This document shows positions 33,617 to 45,540 of a DNA stretch of 64,000 bases, in pieces (position 1 is the first letter of the stretch; every line of letters starts with the position of its first letter). The notes under the pieces were generated by a model. That model did not search any database, was not told the DNA's origin, and saw only the letters and a program-made list of their open reading frames with translations. Location of the stretch: positions 19,747,307-19,811,306 of the forward strand of contig OZ024797.1 in assembly GCA_964017045.1 (NCBI GenBank), read 5' to 3'. The stretch comes from Omphiscola glabra (lineage: Eukaryota > Mollusca > Gastropoda > Lymnaeidae). The position numbers were made by a program, and so were the translations under genes.

Positions 33617-34699
33617 ACGTCTTGTGATTGTCTGGATGATTTAATATAAGAAAAATCGATTACACCATGAAATCTGAGATGATAATAAGCCGGCGCGATA
33701 CAGCGTAGGAGTTAAATAGAACAGGAGCCCCCCCCCCCCCCAAATCCCCCAACTCGCCTGAGTTGTTATAAGACTCCCAATAAAGGGATTTAACCACTTA
33801 TCGGCGGACAAGACAAACATAAATGTTTAAGGATTATCCCCCTCCTTTCCTCACACATTTTGTTGTCTGCTTGCCATCCACTGGCCCTTATTCAGCGAGC
33901 TACCCTTTTTAATTTTAGCCATTTTGCGAAATACGCTCCCATGGTAATTGCAGAAATGACCATCTCCGTTTGGCCCCGGCCAGCCAGACACATTCATTCA
34001 ATGTGATTACAAGGCCAAGAACACATTTTCTTTGTTTTCTCGTGAGCTTCAGTTATTTTTAAGCGGTGAAAAATCCAAGCGTTGGCTCTCACATGTATGA
34101 CATAAAATTAAATCTACTCATCAATATATACACCTTTCCTTTAAATCATTTCATTATCTACCCATACTATATTCACCTTTCCTTTCAATTATTTCCAATA
34201 TCCATTCATCAATTCATGAATCCATTTATTATTAATCGTCCTGTGTCCTCGACATTTACCCTGTGCATAAAATTGTGTCCATGTTTTTGGTCAAGATAAT
34301 AACTTACTCTTATTTTTTGTATTATCGTTAATGACACAATTTATGAATTCTTTCCCCTGGCAAACTTGATTTAGGAACAAAGCGACGCGTGGACGATGGA
34401 CGCGAGTACCTTTAGAAAGCATCAATCTACACAAGGTTTGAAAGAGATGATGCCAATACATCATCACGACCTGATGATTCAAGTAAGGAGATTATGTGCT
34501 AAGTATTTTTAACACTGAAGTGTACTGAGCAAACAAACATCTGATGGAAGTCTTACGTCCCAGGTTTGAAGGCTCAATAACTTTGCATCACGACAAGGAC
34601 AGCGTGATTGGGCTGCACACCCCCACTCACCCCCCCCCAATGTGCTCGTTTAAATTACCGGCATGCAACTGAGACTTCCAGTAGCAATTTTAGGTAATT
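33291..34699. other. Unique segment
   Basis: Contains a TA microsatellite (33573-33614), a poly(C) run (33728-33741) and a more balanced stretch at 33840-34010 (TTTAGCCATTTTGCG..., CCATGGTAATTGCAG) that might be conserved non-coding DNA. No gene recognised; the 77- and 67-codon frames lack domains. Confidence 0.4.
33573..33614. repeat. (TA)n microsatellite
   Basis: About 20 uninterrupted TA dinucleotides. Confidence 0.95.
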
Positions 34700-35640
34700 T
34701 GTGTGATTCTAGTTAGATTAAAATAGTCCCATTTGTATGTGTGATTTGAGTAAGATAAAATAGTCCCATTTGTATGTGCGATTTGAGTAAGATTAAAATA
34801 GTCCCATTTGTATGTGCGATTTGAGTAAGATAAAATAGTCCCATTTGTATGTGTGATTTGAGTAACATAAAATAGTCCCATTTGTATGTGCGATTTGAGT
34901 AAGATTAAAATAGTCCCATTTGTATGTGCGATTTGAGTAAGATAAAATAGTCCCATTTGTATGTGCGATTTGAGTAAGATAAAATAGTCCCATTTGTATG
35001 TGCGATTTGAGTAAGATAAAATAGTCCCATTTGTATGTGCGATTTAAGTTAGATTAAAAAATGTCCCCTTTGTATGTGTGATTTGAGTAAGATTAAAATA
35101 GTCCCATTTGTATGTGCGATTTGAGTAAGATAAAATAGTCCCATTTGTATGTGCAATTTGAGTAAGATAAAATAGTCCCATTTGTATGTGCGATTTAAGT
35201 TAGATTAAAAAAGTCCCCTTTGTATGTGTGATTTGAGTAAGATTAAGATAGTCCCATTTGTATGTGCGATTTGAGTAAGATAAAATAGTCCCATTTGAAT
35301 GTGTGATTTGAGTAAGATAAAATAGTCCCATTTGTATGTGTGATTTGAGTAAGATAAAATAGTCCCATTTGTATGTGCGATTTGAGTAAGATTAAAATAG
35401 TCCCATTTGTATGTGCGATTTGAGTAAGATAAAATAGTCCCATTTGTATGTGCGATTTGAGTAAGATAAAATAGTCCCATTTGTATGTGCGATTTGAGTA
35501 AGATAAAATAGTCCCATTTGTATGTGTGATTTGAGTAAGATAAAATAGTCCCATTTGTATGTGCGATTTAAGTTAGATTAAAAAAGTCCCCTTTGAATGC
35601 GTGATTTGAAAAAGATAAAAAAATATAGTGCCATTTTGCA
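34700..35640. repeat. 37/38-bp minisatellite, about 25 copies
   Basis: The unit is GTCCCATTTGTATGTGCGAT then TTGAGTAAGATAAAATA. The AGATTAAAATA form is 38 bp. A diverged unit (TTAAGTTAGATTAAAAAA with GTCCCCTTTG) recurs near 35045, 35195 and 35570, marking block duplications. Tyr/Ile-rich minus frames (88-103 codons) are artefacts. Confidence 0.95.
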
Positions 35641-36936
35641 GTGTGATTTCGTGTGGATTGGAGTGCTCTTTTTAATATAGGTGAGAATATGTTTTAGTAA
35701 GGTTAAACAAGCCCAATGACGCCACTATGTGAAAAGATATTATTTTAAGTTATTCCGTTAATTTATTTCTCGTCGATCAAGAACATGTTTCGTTTTTCCT
35801 TTCAAAATTAACCATAAAAACAACCTCCTCCCACACCCCCCCCACCTCAAAGCTTACACAAATATGATCGAATGTGTGGAGTTCTTTTCTCTCAGACAAG
35901 TGTAATGAGATTTCGACGAGCAGACGATACAAAGGCTAAGGACAGCTATTCCATGTTATTTTATTTCTTAGAACTTGGTTTGTTATTTTGTATTTCACTC
36001 AAGGTTCCAATTAAACCAGACAATAATCCATTGAATGCACCAAACCAGCTAAATCAATGTCAAGGTCACAAGAGTTCAGACAATATGTTTGCTGTTTTTG
36101 AGCTTCATAAACTAGTCTCTGAAACAGCATCAGACAATTTTAGTTTGATGAAATAATTTCGTAATAAAGTAAGACTGGAAAGTCCATAAAAACATGTGGT
36201 AGCTGTGCCGAAGTACACAGGCAGGCTCCCTGAACACCCCCCCCCCCCCCCCGGGGCTTGCGCTACGCCTACGATTTGAATTTTCTCAATGGAATCTAAG
36301 TAGGTGGTCCCACTCCACTGATGTCACTAGATGTGACAGGAAATGCGTTGTGAGCGGACAGCTCTGTAACAGTTATTGAACTGTGATAATACATAATTGT
36401 GACCTTGGCACTAAAAAAAAAAGAGAACGAAATTCAAGCGGTGGTTGGTGACCTTGAAATCAAACCTACTGATTGTTAACAACGGTCACATTTTCTTGAA
36501 CACCAAGCTTAATTCGGTCGGGGAAAGTAACTCGGGAAACTAACATTGAAATGGACATATTTCATGCTTGACTTAACACGCTTGACATGACGAGTAATCT
36601 CTGAACTAAAACCGCGATAAAATAAACAAAGTGCCTTACAGAGAGCTTTCTATTTCTGCGCGAGTCAATAATATCTAAAGCTTTCGAGAGCTAGCTGAAA
36701 AAAATTTGTTGATTGTAACTAGCTGACTCATTTTGCCTTGTGCACCATGGCAGGTCATAAGGTTGTAATAGGTTGAATGTGGGTTGCTGTTATTTTATAT
36801 TAAAATTTAAAACTAATTTCAAAAAAAAATATCGCCTCACTTTTTTGAATTCAACGAAGACGAAACTTGAATGCTTTATTAAAATTTTTTTTTGTTAAAA
36901 ATTAAGAGTAGATCTGAGCTCACCCACTGAAAATGT
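35641..36936. other. Unique AT-rich segment
   Basis: No gene recognised. The 94-codon + frame at 35872-36156 has a short hydrophobic stretch (LFYFLELGLLFCISL) but no known family and no splice or promoter support. Poly(C) runs lie at 35832 and 36236-36252. Confidence 0.4.
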
Positions 36937-37543
36937 CGCATAGAAGATGGCGTCGGTGGGGCGTCGAGCGCGAGCTCTTAATGCCACCCCCCGAAACACC
37001 TCCACACGGGCCAGACGCCGGGTTTCCTCGCCGACAGACCGTTCGGCGGCACACCTGGAACCTCTCCCCCTTGCCGGGGGGACGTCTGGTCAACCGAGAA
37101 CGCTGAGTTTAAGAGCGTTCGTGGTCCACTCTCCCAAGGGCCAGGGCTAGTTTGCTTAAACTCCTGAGGGAAGGTGTTGCGTTACCACCCCCACCGCCCA
37201 GGGAGTCTTTCGGTCGGGACGGGAAGCTGTGACAATAACGGTTGCCTAGGAGCGGCTTCCTCACAGCCGCGTAGCTAAAATCATCGGTATGGGTTTTGAC
37301 TGCCACCCAAGCCTCATATCCATCACCGGTAACAAGTAATCATGTCATCCACTCAGCCGCTCACTAAACGAAGCAGACGTCGTGAATCGTGATAGTTTGA
37401 GCGACGATGTCAGCCCGCCTCCGTCGACCCAGTATTCTTTTCCAACCATTCACCAGGTGAACACTGCGCTAGAAAGACTCAATATTAAAATGTCACGTGT
37501 GTCAACAAAAAATGTACGCCCTTCACATAAGATGGAAATGTAG
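36937..37543 (+). pseudogene. Probable LINE 5' region with ORF1 start, truncated
   Basis: A sharply GC-richer island in AT-rich DNA. GC-rich 5' leader-like sequence (36945-37340) is followed by ATG at 37342, whose frame (MSSTQPLTKRSRRRES) hits stops after 16 codons. One base-shift later, the frame from 37391 stays open for 50 codons (DSLSDDVSPPPSTQYSFPT and on, including VNTALERLN) to a TAG at 37541. A basic, Ser-rich start followed by a helix fits the N-terminus of a LINE ORF1 (inference). Sequence after about 37495 returns to local AT-rich character, so the element seems broken there. No reverse transcriptase adjoins. Confidence 0.4.
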
Positions 37544-37718
37544 AGAGAAGGTCTTTAATAAAAACAGAAGCGTTGAAATGTAAATACGTTTTTCAGAGCT
37601 GCACCGGAATGTTTTTAGGTCTTAGAAATCACCACATGCACTTGTTAAGCTAAGGGTTGTACGGCGACTGTGTCCACAATGTGCGGGTTCATGTATTAGC
37701 TGAATAGTTAAGGCTTCC

Positions 37719-38250
37719 AGCGTCCGGGTCGTGTATCAGTAGAGTAGTGTCCGGGTCGTGTATCAGTAGAGTAGTGTCCGGGTCGTGTATCAGTAGAGTA
37801 GTGTCCGGGTCGTGTATCAGTAGAGTAGTGTCCGGGTCGTGTATCAGTAGATCGGTGTCCGGGTCGTGTATCAGTAGATCGGTGTCCGGGTCGTGTATCA
37901 GTAGATCGGTGTCCGGGTCGTGTATCAGTAGAGTAGTGTCCGGGTCGTGTATCAGTAAACATTAGTGTCCTGGTCTTGTATCACACTGTCCGGGTCGTGT
38001 ATCAGAATAGACCAGTGTCCGGGTCGTGTATAAGTAGACACCAGTGTCCAGGACGGGTATGACAAGACACTAGTGTCCAGGACGGGTATCAGTAGACACC
38101 AGTGTCCAGGACGGGTATGAGAAGACACGTGTGTCAAGGACGGGTATGAGAAGACACCAGTGTCCAGGACAGCTGTGAGAAGACACGAGTGTCCAGAACG
38201 GGTATCAGAATACACTAGTGTCCAGGACGGGTATCAGAAGACAAGCGGGA
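37719..38250. repeat. 27-bp / ~29-bp composite minisatellite
   Basis: The first part (37719-37960) has about nine copies of GTCCGGGTCGTGTATCAGTA plus GAGTAGT or GATCGGT. The second (37960-38245) has GTCCAGGACGGGTATCAGTA plus GACACCAGT units, slightly longer and more diverged. Both share the GTCCxGGxCGxGTATCAG frame, so one derives from the other. CpG is frequent (GGGTCGTG), unusual in this window. Confidence 0.95.
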
Positions 38251-38902
38251 ATCTTTGTCCTTAAAGCACTGCAATGATTATTTATATTTACGGATGACTG
38301 CAGAATTGGATTATTCTCATAATAAACTTTTCTTGAAAACCGTCTATAAAAACACGCTGCCGCTGACGTGCCGTAATTTTCTGAGGAAAAAGATAAATAT
38401 TTATTTCTTTATCGCTCTAATGCACACTATTTTATCCATTAAATAAAGATAGGTGAGCTTTTATAATGTATTTTAGTGTCAATTAAAACCTTAAAATAGT
38501 TAATATCTGAAAGTTCTGTCGCACTCTCGACCAAATCTTAAGATACAGATGAGTTGTCCAAGATGGACTACTGACAATGTGAGGACGACTTAGTGTTTGT
38601 GAGCAGATGAAAACAACTGTTTCGAAATAATGTGGGCACTGTAAAAAAAAATGTTTGTCATGGGTTGCCATGGAAACAACGTTGCCAGGGTGGAGCCTCA
38701 AGAAAATGATAACTACTGAAAAATATGTGTGTGCTTTGGATTTGGAGAGGGTTGTCCGGTGGCATTTGTTTTAGCGCTGGAATTTGCGGCATATGTAAAG
38801 TATTGTTTTTTTTGATGGGGTGGTCACTCTCTCCTCATTGTGACCATGCACCTTTAAGGCAAGCAAGACATTAAACCAACCCATAAAAACTAAGTTTTTC
38901 CT
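38251..38902. other. Unique spacer
   Basis: No gene recognised. Contains an X-box-like motif at 38664-38677. Confidence 0.4.
38664..38677. promoter_or_regulatory. X-box-like motif (possible RFX site)
   Basis: GTTGCCATGGAAAC fits the RFX X-box pattern RYYNYY-N2-RRNRAC, known from promoters of ciliary genes. No promoter or gene is recognised nearby, so function is speculative. Confidence 0.2.
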
Positions 38903-39345
38903 ATAAATCCTTTATATGCATTTAAAAAAAAATTTATGCAGTAGTACGTGATGTATCATATATGTGATTGTAGAATCTAATATTTGGGATGGGAACGGTT
39001 TTTATCAAACTTAGTGCATGTAAAAAACGTATAGAATAAAAATATATTTGAACCCAAATACGTCACAAATACAAAGCACATAGCCGCAGCTACACAAGTA
39101 ATCTCCAAGCCGAAAGTTTGAACAAATCACATTTCATTTATATTCCTTTTGAAAAACATTAAAAAAAAACTGATATTTGAGGGTTAGAGGTTAGTAATGG
39201 GGCTGCAAATTAGAAAGAATGTGTTGTCCTTGGGGTTCCGATACAGGGCGCTGACATATGAATTATTGATGTCTTTAGAATGCGTACTGTCCAAAAATGG
39301 CAGTAGCGAATGAACCATTTTTTATGCGTAACATCCGATCCTTAA
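38903..39345. mobile_element. MITE-like element, family A, decayed copy 3
   Basis: The left end TATAAATCCTTTATATGCAT matches the TATAA-ATCCTT start of the copies at 8654 and 19857. Inside, ATTCCTTTTGAAAAACATT and GAATGTGTTGTCCTTGGGG resemble their middle parts. The right end is not clear (GATCCTTAAAT near 39339 is a candidate in the opposite sense). Confidence 0.4.
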
Positions 39346-39442
39346 ATATTTAGACCATAGATTGTGTGTCGAAATGCAGTGTTTAACCCTCAGTTTATCT
39401 CACCCTTACAGGCTCTGCATGGCAAACCCAGGGTTCCATTTA

Positions 39443-42400
39443 TGTGATGAAGTGGGTGGGATGTGATCTAAGGTACCTGTGATGAAGTGGGTGGGATGTG
39501 ATCTTAGGTACCTGTGATGAAGTGGGTGGGATGTGATCTTAGGTACCAGTGATGAAGTTGGTGGGATTTGATCTTAGGTACCTGTGATGAAGTGGGTGGG
39601 ATTTGATCTTAGGTACCTGTGATGAAGTTGGTGGGATGTGATCTAAGGTACCTGTGATGAAGTGGGTGGGATTTGATCTTAGGTACCTGTGATGAAGTGG
39701 GTGGGATGTGATCTTAGGTACCTGTGATGAAGTGGGTGGGATGTGATCTTAGGTACCTGTGATGAAGTGGGTGGGATTTGATCTTAGGTACCTGTGATGA
39801 AGTGGGTGGGATTTGATCTTAGGTACCTGTGATGAAGTGGGTGGGATGTGATCTTAGGTACCTGTGATGAAGTGGGTGGGATTTGATCTTAGGTACCTGT
39901 GATGAAGTGGGTGGGATGTGATCTAAGGTACCTGTGATGAAGTTGGTGGGATGTGATCTAAGGTACCTGTGATGAAGTTGGTGGGATTTGATCTTAGGTA
40001 CCTGTGATGAAGTGGGTGGGATGTGATCTTAGGTACCTGTGATGAAGTGGGTGAGATGTGATCTAAGGTACCTGTGATGAAGTTGGTGGGATGTGATCTA
40101 AGGTACCTGTGATGAAGTTGGTGGGATGTGATCTTAGGTACCTGTGATGAAGTTGGTGGGATGTGATCTAAGGTACCTGTGATGAAGTGGGTGGGATGTG
40201 ATCTTAGGTACCTGTGATGAAGTTGGTGGGATGTGATCTAAGGTACCTGTGATGAAGTGGGTGGGATGTGATCTTAGGTACCTGTGATGAAGTTGGTGGG
40301 ATGTGATCTAAGGTACCTGTGATGAAGTGGGTGGGATGTGATCTAAGGTACCTGTGATGAAGTGGGTGGGATGTGATCTTAGGTACCTGTGATGAAGTTG
40401 GTGGGATGTGATCTAAGGTACCTGTGATGAAGTTGGTGGGATGTGATCTAAGGTACCTGTGATGAAGTTGGTGGGATTTGATCTTAGGTACCTGTGATGA
40501 AGTGGGTGGGATGTGATCTTAGGTACCTGTGATGAAGTTGGTGGGATTTGATCTTAGGTACCTGTGATGAAGTGGGTGGGATGTGATCTAAGGTACCTGT
40601 GATGAAGTTGGTGGGATTTGATCTTAGGTACCTGTGATGAAGTTGGTGGGATGTGATCTTAGGTACCTGTGATGAAGTTGGTGGGATTTGATCTTAGGTA
40701 CCTGTGATGAAGTGGGTGGGATTTGATCTTAGGTATCTGTGATGAAGTTGGTGGGATGTGATCGTAGATACCTGTGATGAAGTTGGTGGGATGTGATCGT
40801 AGATACCTGTGATGAAGTTGGTGGGATGTGATCTTAGGTACCAGTGATGAAGTTGGTGGGATTTGATCTTAGGTACCTGTGATGAAGTGGGTGGGATTTG
40901 ATCTTAGGTACCTGTGATGAAGTGGGTGGGATGTGATCTTAGGTACCTGTGATGAAGTGGGTGGGATTTGATCTTAGGTACCTGTGATGAAGTGGGTGGG
41001 ATGTGATCTTAGGTACCTGTGATGAAGTGGGTGGGATGTGATCTTAGGTACCTGTGATGAAGTGGGTGGGATTTGATCTTAGGTACCTGTGATGAAGTGG
41101 GTGGGATTTGATCTTAGGTACCTGTGATGAAGTGGGTGGGATGTGATCTTAGGTACCTGTGATGAAGTGGGTGGGATTTGATCTTAGGTACCTGTGATGA
41201 AGTGGGTGGGATGTGATCTAAGGTACCTGTGATGAAGTTGGTGGGATGTGATCTAAGGTACCTGTGATGAAGTTGGTGGGATTTGATCTTAGGTACCTGT
41301 GATGAAGTGGGTGGGATGTGATCTTAGGTACCTGTGATGAAGTGGGTGGGATGTGATCTAAGGTACCTGTGATGAAGTTGGTGGGATGTGATCTAAGGTA
41401 CCTGTGATGAAGTTGGTGGGATGTGATCTTAGGTACCTGTGATGAAGTTGGTGGGATGTGATCTAAGGTACCTGTGATGAAGTGGGTGGGATGTGATCTT
41501 AGGTACCTGTGATGAAGTTGGTGGGATGTGATCTAAGGTACCTGTGATGAAGTGGGTGGGATGTGATCTTAGGTACCTGTGATGAAGTTGGTGGGATGTG
41601 ATCTAAGGTACCTGTGATGAAGTGGGTGGGATGTGATCTAAGGTACCTGTGATGAAGTGGGTGGGATGTGATCTTAGGTACCTGTGATGAAGTTGGTGGG
41701 ATGTGATCTAAGGTACCTGTGATGAAGTTGGTGGGATGTGATCTAAGGTACCTGTGATGAAGTTGGTGGGATTTGATCTTAGGTACCTGTGATGAAGTGG
41801 GTGGGATGTGATCTTAGGTACCTGTGATGAAGTTGGTGGGATTTGATCTTAGGTACCTGTGATGAAGTGGGTGGGATGTGATCTAAGGTACCTGTGATGA
41901 AGTTGGTGGGATTTGATCTTAGGTACCTGTGATGAAGTTGGTGGGATGTGATCTTAGGTACCTGTGATGAAGTTGGTGGGATTTGATCTTAGGTACCTGT
42001 GATGAAGTGGGTGGGATTTGATCTTAGGTATCTGTGATGAAGTTGGTGGGATGTGATCGTAGATACCTGTGATGAAGTTGGTGGGATGTGATCGTAGATA
42101 CCTGTGATGAAGTGGATGGGAGCTGATCTTAGGTACCTGTGATGAAGTTGGTGGGATGTGATCGTAGATACCTGTGATGAAGTTGGTGGGATGTGATCGT
42201 AGATACCTGTGATGAAGTTGGTGGGATGTGATCGTAGATACCTGTGATGAAGTTGGTGGGATGTGATCGTAGATACCTGTGATGAAGTGGATGGGAGCTG
42301 ATCTTAGGTACCTGTGATGAAGTTGGTGGGATGTGATCGTAGATACCTGTGATGAAGTTGGTGGGATGTGATCTAAGGTACCTGTGATGAAGTGGGTGGG

Positions 42401-43210
42401 ATTTGATCTTAGGTACCTGTGATGAAGTGGGTGGGATTTGATCTAAGGTACCTGTGATGAAGTGGGTGGGATGTGATCTAAGGTACCTGTGATGAAGTGG
42501 GTGGGATGTGATCTAAGGTACCTGTGATGAAGTGGGTGGGATTTGATCTTAGGTACCTGTGATGAAGTGGGTGGGATGTGATCTAAGGTACCTGTGATGA
42601 AGTGGGTGGGATTTGATCTTAGGTACCTGTGATGAAGTGGGTGGGATTTGATCTTAGGTACCTGTGATGAAGTGGGTGGGATGTGATCTAAGGTACCTGT
42701 GATGAAGTGGGTGGGATGTGATCTAAGGTACCTGTGATGAAGTGGGTGGGATTTGATCTAAGGTACCTGTGATGAAGTGGGTGGGATGTGATCTTAGGTA
42801 CCTGTGATGAAGTGGGTGGGATTTGATCTTAGGTACCTGTGATGAAGTGGGTGGGATTTGATCTTAGGTACCTGTGATGAAGTTGGTGGGATTTGATCTT
42901 AGGTACCTGTGATGAAGTTGGTGGGATTTGATCTTAGGTACCTGTGATGAAGTGGGTGGGATTTGATCTTAGGTACCTGTGATGAAGTTGGTGGGATTTG
43001 ATCTTAGGTACCTGTGATGAAGTTGGTGGGATTTGATCTTAGGTACCTGTGATGAAGTTGGTGGGATTTGATCTTAGGTACCTGTGATGAAGTTGGTGGG
43101 ATGTGATCGTAGATACCTGTGATGAAGTGGGTGGGAGATTTTCTTAGGTATCTGTGATGGAGTGGATGGAATGTGATATAAGGTATCCGTGATAAAGAGG
43201 GTGGGATCAT
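39443..43210. repeat. 35-bp satellite, about 107 copies, with a 1295-bp segmental duplication
   Basis: The unit is ACCTGTGATGAAGTGGGTGG then GATGTGATCTTAGGT. Spacing is constant at 35 bp. Variable sites (G/T in AAGTKGG, G/T in GGATKTG, T/A in ATCTWAGG, plus rarer ATCGTAGAT) form long ordered patterns. The pattern from about 39541 repeats from 40836, exactly 1295 bp (37 units) on: rare markers (ACCAGTG at 39546/40841, TATCTG at 40734/42029) coincide, with only occasional mismatches such as GTGAG/GTGGG at 40051/41346. The + strand is strongly G-rich over C. No gene inside; the 100-codon frame at the 3' edge is an artefact. Confidence 0.97.
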
Positions 43211-43385
43211 AATCTGATTTAATCCAGGCATTACAGTGGCCAAAACAAACAAAAAACACCCCAAAAACAAAAAACAACCAACAGATATTAAGCTGAATAC
43301 AACCAAACTTGATACTTACCAGAATCCAATGAAACTGTACGTCTTAATGAACTCTGCCCAACAGGGCCACAACTAATTATAACAC

Positions 43386-44030
43386 CATGCAGAGCTGATA
43401 CAGAGCTGATACAGAGCTGATCCAGAGCTGATACAGAGCTGATACAGAGCTGATCCAGAGCTGATACAGAGCTGATCCAGAGCTGATACAGAGGTGATAC
43501 AGAGCTGATACAGAGCTGATACAGAGCAGATACAGAGCTGATACAGAGCTGATCCAGAGCTGATATAGAGCTGATACAGAGCTGATACAGAGGTGATACA
43601 GAGCTGATCCAGAGCTGATACAGAGCTGATACAGAGCTGATACAGAGCTGATACAGAGCAGATACAGAGCTGATACAGAGCTGATCCAGAGCTGATCCAG
43701 AGCTGATACAGAGGTGATACAGAGCTGATACAGAGCTGATACAGAGCTGATACAGAGCTGATCCAGAGCTGATCCATAGCTGATCCATAGCTGATACAGA
43801 GCTGATACAGAGCTGATACAGAGCTGATACAGAGCTGATACAGAGCTGATACAAGGCAGATACAAGGCAGATACAGAGCTGATACAGAGCTGATACAGAG
43901 CTGATACAGAGCTGATACAGAGCTGATACAGAGCTGATACAGAGCTGATACAGAGCTGATACAGAGCTGATACAGAGCTGATACAGAGCTGATACAGAGC
44001 TGATCCAGAGCAGATACAGAGTTGATACAT
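43386..44030. repeat. 11-bp minisatellite, about 57 copies
   Basis: The unit is AGCTGATACAG with CCAG, GGTGATACAG, AGCAGATACAG and ATAGCTGATCC variants. Because 11 and 3 share no factor, every minus frame cycles through the same 11-residue peptide (SSVSALYQLCI, rotated), giving three overlapping frames of 267, 226 and 134 codons. Variant order repeats at about 120-130 bp in the 5' half, indicating block amplification. Confidence 0.96.
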
Positions 44031-44631
44031 TACTGAGAACTTTGAATAGATTTTCAAAACTCAAAGATGTTGGACAAGGGAGATAATTCATAGTTACTCT
44101 TTATTTCCACCCCCCCCCCCTTTTTGCTGCCAGCATTACGTTGAAATTTGTCAACTGTAAGTACCACCCATGAAAGTCGCTGTCAGATGCTGTTTACGCT
44201 GGACGACATAAAATTGGTGAATGTTGGCCCTGACCAGTAACAGGAAAAGGTAGGCCAGGTAAGCGGAGGCGGAATCTGAACAAGGTAAGCCAGGGTATTT
44301 TGTAATCGTACTCACGAAGGTTGACTCATTTTGTAACCACGTCTCCAATGATATGACGTGCAAGTTGCCGCGTCTGCACGAATGGTAACGTGCCTGAACG
44401 CTGGGAAATTTTTGCAACAAGAAAAAACAACTTCTAGGCGCTATATAAAAAGAAAGTGTTGCTAGTTTAGTGTCTGTTCGGTTAGACCAAGAAATTAAAA
44501 TTATTTGTACAAGATAAAGAGAATTTTTTGTTTGTTTCGCTTTTGGTGAAATTTTAATTAAATGAGAAAAATAGAAGTTCTTTAAAGTCGACAAAAGCTT
44601 ATTATTATTATCAAAGTTAAAGTTGTTTGTT
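44031..44631. other. Unique segment
   Basis: No gene recognised. The 147-codon minus frame (44151-44594) is non-repetitive with a hydrophobic stretch (AYLAYLFLLLVRA) near its C-terminus, but it has no family resemblance and no promoter or splice evidence. Confidence 0.35.
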
Positions 44632-45105
44632 TCAGCCTTTACGTTATCTCTAGCTGTATATTTCAGCCTTTACTTTATCTTTAGCTGTACATTCCAGTCT
44701 TTACTTCATCTCTAGCTGTACATTTCAGCCTTTACTTTATCTTTAGCTGTACATTCCAGTCTTTACTTCATCTCTAGCTGTACATTTCAGCCTTTACTTT
44801 ATCTTTAGCTGTACATTCCAGTCTTTACTTCATCTCTAGCTGTACATTTCAGCCTTTAATTTATCTTTAGCTGTACATTTCAGCCTTTACTTTACTTTTA
44901 GCTGTACATTTCAGCCTTTACTTTATCTTTAGCTGTACATTCCAGTCTTTACTTCATCTCTAGCTGTACATTTCAGCCTTTACTTTATCTTTAGCTGTAC
45001 ATTTCAGCCTTTACTTTACTTTTAGCTGTACATTTCAGCCTTTACTTTATCTTTAGCTGTACATTCAAGCCTTTACTTTGTCTCTAGATATTCATTCCAG
45101 TTTTC
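44632..45105. repeat. 31-bp minisatellite in 62-bp dimers, about 15 copies
   Basis: Type 1 is CAGCCTTTACTTTATCTTTA plus GCTGTACATTT. Type 2 is CAGTCTTTACTTCATCTCTA plus GCTGTACATTT. They alternate over much of the array, so the dimer is the amplified unit. The ends are more diverged. Confidence 0.95.
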
Positions 45106-45443
45106 ACTTTGCTCTGGTTGTATCATCGGACATATCTGTATTTGTTGAGGATTTGGTGTTTAAGTGGTTGTTTTTTTCAAGTTAATCTATAAATACGTTT
45201 AAATAAATATTTATAAATGGTGTTAAAAAACATCCGACTGTTTATGACATCAACTTATGAAATCATGGTCAAGTTCAGGACTCTAGAGTCCCGTTGTTTT
45301 CTGTGGTCAGTGCCTGGAGACGACAAATATGGTCATAAGTCGAATAGGACACGTCGGGAGTGGTCGTGTTGTGACAGTTGGGGGGGGGGGGCCTCTCATG
45401 TTTTATTGGCTCTGGAGTTTGGGGGGGTGGCTGCATGACGAAG
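45106..45443. other. Unique spacer
   Basis: No gene recognised; short G runs at 45380 and 45422. Confidence 0.4.
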
Positions 45444-45540
45444 GTAATTATTATTATTATTATTATGGGTAGTTTTCTATAGCGTCGTACCCCAGCCTAT
45501 GGCTGGGCTCACCACGCTGTACATACAAATTAAAATGAAC
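45444..45540 (-). mobile_element. 3' tail of a LINE or SINE, minus orientation
   Basis: On the minus strand, sequence ending CTATAGAAAACTACCC runs into (ATA)n, here (ATT)n at 45447-45466, as many LINE/SINE 3' ends do. Just upstream is a 7-bp stem-loop, CCCAGCC-TAT-GGCTGGG (45491-45507). A stem-loop before a microsatellite tail is characteristic of several LINE clades and their SINEs. The upstream boundary is not visible and no coding part is seen. Confidence 0.45.

Noticed and set aside
37719..38250. Telomere-like or rDNA spacer repeat
   Set aside because: The unit has no TTAGGG-type core and no rRNA sequence is present in the window.
38664..38677. Promoter of a ciliary gene at the X-box
   Set aside because: A single motif match with no gene nearby; kept only as a low-confidence site.
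43288..44091. 267-codon minus frame and its two overlapping partners
   Set aside because: All three frames encode the same rotated 11-residue repeat from an 11-bp array.
44151..44594. 147-codon minus frame as a gene
   Set aside because: Non-repetitive but without recognisable domain, splice or promoter signals; chance frame in balanced-composition DNA is likelier.
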